Source of the DNA: M3007 sp038327555
GTDB taxonomy: Bacteria > Bacteroidota > Bacteroidia > Chitinophagales > Saprospiraceae
Length of the DNA: 10,472 nucleotides
Assembly (NCBI GenBank): GCA_038327555.1
Contig: JBBQLD010000127.1
Location: 1-10,472 of the forward strand
Reading direction: 5' to 3'
Position numbers and translations under genes: made by a program. Below the pieces are notes generated by a model that saw only the letters and a program-made list of their open reading frames with translations, had not been told where the DNA came from and ran no database searches. Shown here in pieces: positions 7,971 through 10,472 of the stretch (position 1 is its first letter; each line of letters opens with the position of its first letter).

Positions 7971-7991
7971 ATGGCAAAAAAACTAGTATGA
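7971..7991 (+). other. Ancestral 5' end of the Rpn-family gene, closed by an in-frame TGA
   Basis: ATG at 7971 begins MAKKLV, then a TGA at 7989-7991, then FDWAMKRLLR in the same frame. As I recall, members of this nuclease subfamily begin with a (K/R)xxRFDWA(M/I)KRLLR-like segment, so the TGA most likely replaced an arginine CGA by a single C-to-T change. The remaining gene is intact downstream, and translation could restart at the ATG at 8004, 12 bases after the stop. Confidence 0.65.
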
Positions 7992-8003
7992 TTCGACTGG
8001 GCT

Positions 8004-8840
8004 ATGAAGCGGCTGCTCCGAAACAAAGCAAACTTCGATATCTTGGAGGGCTTCCTTTCCGAGTTGCTCTATGAGGATTTCAAAATAAAACAAATCCTTG
8101 AAAGCGAAGGAAATAAAGAAACCGAGGACGAAAAGTTCAATCGGGTGGATATTCTAGTAGAGAATAAACAATCTGAGTTGGTGATCGTCGAAATCCAGAA
8201 TACCCGGGAAGCCGACTACTTTCAGCGGATGCTTTACGGCACCTCAAAGGTAATCGTCGAACATATTGCCGAAGGACAGCCGTATTCTCAGGTCAAAAAA
8301 GTTTACTCCGTCAACATTGTATATTTTGACCTCGGTCAAGGGGATGACTACGTTTACCACGGCACGACCACGTTTTTCGGCATTCACAGCAACCATGAAC
8401 TGGAACTATCTGAAAAACAAAAAGAACTATTCAAAAAAACGGCAGTATCCTACTTGTACCCTGAATACTATGTTATAAAAACAAATAGGTTCAACGAGGT
8501 CGCCAAAGATACGTTGGACGAGTGGGTATACTTTCTAAAAACAGCGGAAATCAAAGACGAATTCACCGCAAAGGGCTTAAAGTCTGCGAGTCAAAAACTT
8601 GACATTCTAAAATTAGATCCTGCTGACCGAAAGGCGTATAACCAATATATGGAAGCGCAACGGAGCGATGCGAGCTTTGTGGAGACGGTGAAAATGGAAA
8701 TTACGTCGGCGGTAAATGAAGCGTTGAGAAGCCGAGCAGAGGAGGCATTAAGGAAAGGATTCGCGGTGGAGATTGTGAGTGTGATAACCGGATTACCGAT
8801 TGAAGATGTCCAAAAGATAGCCGACAGCCTGACCCAATAA
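8004..8840 (+). CDS. Rpn / PD-(D/E)XK nuclease-family protein (putative transposase family), N-terminus interrupted
   Basis: This 278-residue product belongs to the Rpn-like PD-(D/E)XK nuclease family, annotated in databases as recombination-promoting nuclease or putative transposase. The nuclease core is visible as FNRVDIL at residues 45-51 (Asp49) and VIVEIQ at 60-65 (Glu63-x-Gln65), the D...ExQ form usual in this family. Other family features are DYFQRMLYG at 71-79 and a middle region with LYPEYY at 151-156. The helical C-terminus has AVEIVSVITGLPIEDVQKI at about 254-272. The natural start was probably 7971, but an in-frame TGA at 7989 cuts off the first six codons. The frame from 8004 lacks only about 11 residues, so a slightly shortened protein may still be made. 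A weak terminator follows. E. coli Rpn proteins are DNA nucleases linked to recombination and phage defence; whether this one is active is unknown. Confidence 0.82.
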   Translation: MKRLLRNKANFDILEGFLSELLYEDFKIKQILESEGNKETEDEKFNRVDILVENKQSELVIVEIQNTREADYFQRMLYGTSKVIVEHIAEGQPYSQVKKVYSVNIVYFDLGQGDDYVYHGTTTFFGIHSNHELELSEKQKELFKKTAVSYLYPEYYVIKTNRFNEVAKDTLDEWVYFLKTAEIKDEFTAKGLKSASQKLDILKLDPADRKAYNQYMEAQRSDASFVETVKMEITSAVNEALRSRAEEALRKGFAVEIVSVITGLPIEDVQKIADSLTQ

Positions 8841-8842
8841 AT

Positions 8843-8871
8843 AAAAGGGCAAGCTGAAGGGCCACTTTTTT
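8843..8871 (+). terminator. Possible weak intrinsic terminator of the Rpn-family gene
   Basis: AAAAGGGC (8843-8850) pairs with GCCACTTTT (8861-8869) with one bulged base, around a 10-base loop. It is followed by a run ending at 8871 (TTTTTT in total from 8866). It starts 3 bases after the TAA. The stem is AU-rich and bulged, so support is moderate. Confidence 0.4.
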
Positions 8872-8905
8872 AGCCGCATCGCTGTCGCCTGCCATAAACA
8901 TATAA

Positions 8906-9247
8906 GATTTTATTTACAAAGGAAAAGTGTATTACAACCCGGTTCAATTGGTCATGGAACAGATCGGTGGCGTGTGGAAAACGCCAATATTGTGGCGCTT
9001 AAAAGATTAGACTTTGCGGTACAGTGAGCTGCGAAAAATCCTGCACATTTTAGATAAAATGCTGACGACTCAATTGAGAGAACTGGAATTTGATGGGTAC
9101 GTCCACAGAGAAGTATATCCGGTTGTACCACCCAAAACGGAGTACTCCTTGACAGAAAAAGGGCATAGTATTTTGCCTTTAATCCATCAGATTAGGAAGT
9201 ATGGAATTGACCTGTTTGATAAGGAGAAAAATGAAAAAACAGCCTAG
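8906..9247 (+). pseudogene. HxlR-family winged-helix regulator, interrupted by in-frame TAG
   Basis: The frame from 8906 reads through YKGKVYYNPVQLVMEQIGG and VWKTPILWRLKD, meets TAG at 9008-9010, and continues TLRYSELRKIL, DKMLTTQLRELEFDGYVHRE and VPPKTEYSLTEKG to a TAG at 9245-9247. Both halves match HxlR-type transcription regulators, which are single winged-helix proteins of about 110-125 residues. The total of about 113 codons fits. The internal stop falls just after WRLKD, where the family usually has a charged or polar residue. One substitution from a Lys or Gln codon explains it. No in-frame ATG precedes the conserved N-terminus; GTG at 8927 is the only standard alternative start, and an in-frame TAA stands at 8903. 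A TTG at 9014 could start a 77-residue C-terminal fragment, but that would lack the first helices. I regard it as a pseudogene. Many HxlR proteins respond to redox or aldehyde stress and regulate an adjacent gene, but no such partner is visible. Confidence 0.8.
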
Positions 9248-9286
9248 AAACTACGTACTCAGTGCCAACCGCTGCCAATGCCTGTG

Positions 9287-9463
9287 CTACCCCTCAAAAT
9301 CCGGTATCATAAACAGGTAGAGAAAGTACCCTTCAGTTACATTCAGTGTCTTTTCTTGGTAAAGCATTTCAACCATCGATGCGGTGAGCAACTGCGCGGA
9401 GTACCTCCATTGCATTTTCCAGAAAAAAGTCGATTCAAATGCAAACACAGGTCCTAAATAACC
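9287..9463 (-). CDS. Possible small ORF or gene remnant of unknown function
   Basis: A minus-strand frame is open from 9463 to a TAG at 9287-9289. Its only early ATG, at 9415, gives 42 residues beginning MQWRYSAQLL and ending FLYLFMIPDFEG. Upstream of that ATG the open frame reads LGPVFAFESTFFWK. The aromatic-rich but mixed composition, with several charged residues, looks more like a piece of a real protein than random AT-rich translation. I do not recognise the family and no promoter is evident. It may be the C-terminal remnant of a decayed gene, as its neighbours are also damaged, or it may be chance. Confidence 0.3.
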   Translation of the reverse strand, partial: GYLGPVFAFESTFFWKMQWRYSAQLLTASMVEMLYQEKTLNVTEGYFLYLFMIPDFEG

Positions 9464-9726
9464 CTAAAATTAATACTGTATTAACCTATAAGCAATAGAT
9501 ATTTAATTCTAATTAAAATACAAAACCCATAGCAATTTAAGCAAACACACCTATTGATAACACTAAAAATACTATAACTTTACATAGCTTGAAATAACAA
9601 ACTGATAGTCAGGTGTAAACAATTAGATAGTCTTAAATTAATATTGGCTTTACGCCTGTCGGGGTGGGCTTGGCCTAGGTTTGCTGGCTGAATGACTTTC
9701 TTTCACTAAACCAGCATTCTTGTAAA
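9464..9726. other. AT-rich upstream region of the repeat-protein gene
   Basis: The stretch up to about 9660 is strongly AT-rich. It is followed by a more GC-rich patch at about 9657-9690 and then the start codon at 9727. Apart from the promoter candidate at 9554-9582 I see no RNA gene, terminator or mobile element in it. The region 9248-9286 between the HxlR remnant and the minus-strand frame holds nothing recognisable. Confidence 0.5.
9554..9582 (+). promoter_or_regulatory. Candidate Bacteroidota promoter of the secreted repeat-protein gene
   Basis: TTG at 9554-9556 is followed, after 18 bases, by TAACTTTA at 9575-9582. This is a close match to the Bacteroidota -33 TTG / -7 TAnnTTTG pair, with A replacing the final G. 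Transcription would start near 9589, leaving a leader of about 135-140 bases before the ATG at 9727. Confidence 0.45.
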
Positions 9727-10472
9727 ATGAACAAATTTTTATTACAAATGCTGCTGAGCTTATTTGCCTTTACAGCATTTGCCCAGCAAACCATTACCGT
9801 GCAGGTCAATACTGCTTCCGACGATTTGGAAGAGTGGATTGCCGGCCCAAATCAAACCAAATTGGTCGGTTCTCTCGACGTTGGAAGCTCTGACCTGGAA
9901 TTGGGTACGGAAGCAGCCAACAATGTTGATCCTCAATTGGTGGGTATCCGTTTTAATGATATTGTGATCCCGAAAGGAGCTTTGATTACCAGAGCATACC
10001 TTCAATTTCAGGTAGACAATACCAACAAAAACACGGATCCATGTAATATTTGGATCAAAGCAGAAGCCAACGACAATCCGTTGACTTTCAATGATCAAAT
10101 TCCATTTAACATTTCTGCTCGCCCTACCCTGACTGATTCTATTTTTTGGGGAATTCTTCCAGGTAGCTGGAATGCGATTGGCCAAAACGGTTCGGATCAG
10201 AGTTCTGCTGACATTGCCGTCTTGGTACAACAGTTGGTAAATCGCTCCGGATGGACATCTGGTAACGCGATGGCATTTTTACTCAGCGGTTCAGGATTGC
10301 GCGAGGCAGAGTCTTTTGATGGCATGCCTTTAGGCGCACCAAAGTTGATTATTGAATTTATCCCTGCCCTAAACTTCAGCACTCAAATCGCTGCAGCGGA
10401 GGATGATTTGGAAGAGTGGATCGCTGGTCCAAACCAAACCAAGGTGGTTGGCTCCCTGGATGCAGGCAGTTC
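9727..10472 (+). CDS. Secreted tandem-repeat beta-sandwich protein, 3' end cut by the window
   Basis: The ATG at 9727 begins a signal peptide (MNKFLLQMLLSLFAFTAFA, cleavage likely after residue 19 before QQ), and 248 complete codons are visible with no stop. A module of about 194 residues starts near residue 30. It contains DDLEEWIAGPNQTK, SSDLELG, VGIRFNDIVIPKGA, ITRAYLQFQVDN, then WGILPGSWNAIG, LVQQLVNRSGW, REAESFDG and APKLIIEF. This order of motifs is typical of a widespread extracellular beta-sandwich module found repeated in secreted proteins of Bacteroidota, Planctomycetes and myxobacteria. A second copy begins at residue 226: DDLEEWIAGPNQTK recurs and 22 of 24 residues match the first copy as far as can be compared. 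The two copies differ at many synonymous positions. The rest, possibly including more repeats or a sorting domain, lies beyond the window. Function is probably extracellular binding or structure, by inference. Confidence 0.82.
   Translation, partial: MNKFLLQMLLSLFAFTAFAQQTITVQVNTASDDLEEWIAGPNQTKLVGSLDVGSSDLELGTEAANNVDPQLVGIRFNDIVIPKGALITRAYLQFQVDNTNKNTDPCNIWIKAEANDNPLTFNDQIPFNISARPTLTDSIFWGILPGSWNAIGQNGSDQSSADIAVLVQQLVNRSGWTSGNAMAFLLSGSGLREAESFDGMPLGAPKLIIEFIPALNFSTQIAAAEDDLEEWIAGPNQTKVVGSLDAGS

Noticed and set aside
7726..7977. Minus-strand open frame of 83 codons in the divergent intergenic region.
   Set aside because: It lacks recognisable motifs, and the plus-strand start and promoter candidate of the Rpn gene lie across its 5' end.
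7976..7982. Run of seven A near the old start of the Rpn-family gene as a phase-variation switch.
   Set aside because: Neither gain nor loss of one A bypasses the stop and restores the Rpn frame: one change meets TAG at once, the other enters the frame ending at 8074.
7817..8074. Plus-frame open stretch of 85 codons upstream of and overlapping the Rpn gene, reading YNLSWADKKVLKYSEV.
   Set aside because: It has no start codon before 7934, overlaps the nuclease gene in another frame, and matches nothing I recognise; it may be a chance frame or an old remnant.
7971..9247. Stop-codon reassignment as the cause of the two internal nonsense codons.
   Set aside because: The two internal codons are TGA and TAG, and both, as well as TAA, are used as ordinary terminators by other genes in the window.

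Overview
The window looks like a chromosomal segment of a Bacteroidota bacterium, most likely in or near the Saprospiria (Haliscomenobacter/Lewinella-like). The grounds are three secreted proteins ending in type IX secretion (T9SS) type A sorting domains, dockerin-like modules of the style common in that group, Bacteroidota-type promoter candidates (TTG ... TAnnTTT) and starts without clear Shine-Dalgarno sequences. This placement is inference from protein style; no marker gene is present.

Layout. (1) 1-1304, plus: the 3' part of a GlcD-type FAD-linked oxidase. (2) 1307-1415: a very long imperfect hairpin between convergent genes. (3) 1436-7581, minus: three consecutive genes for large secreted, cysteine-rich T9SS cargo proteins. 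Transcription runs from 7581 towards 1436. The first (745 aa) carries a dockerin-like module, a cohesin-like domain and a sorting domain. It is followed by a good intrinsic terminator. The second (586 aa) and third (583 aa) are close tandem paralogs without the cohesin-like domain. Just upstream of the second lies an array with strict 7-bp periodicity in two opposed arms. (4) 7582-7970: a divergent intergenic region with little recognisable content. (5) 7971-9247, plus: an Rpn/PD-(D/E)XK nuclease-family gene and an HxlR-type regulator. Each appears to be interrupted by one in-frame nonsense codon, so this is an accessory segment in early decay. (6) 9248-9726: mostly AT-rich spacer with a possible small minus-strand reading frame and a promoter candidate. 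(7) 9727 to the end, plus: the 5' part of another secreted protein, built of at least two copies of a roughly 194-residue beta-sandwich-like repeat.

How the parts may work together. The four secreted proteins look like surface or extracellular components. The paralogs share one architecture and differ in the module before the sorting domain. The cohesin-like and dockerin-like modules could mediate calcium-dependent protein contacts, but no binding is shown by sequence alone. No complete new system is evident. The points most worth a second look are the heptanucleotide array, the shared Gly-to-Cys replacements and the near-identical tract in the tandem paralogs, and the two nonsense-interrupted genes.
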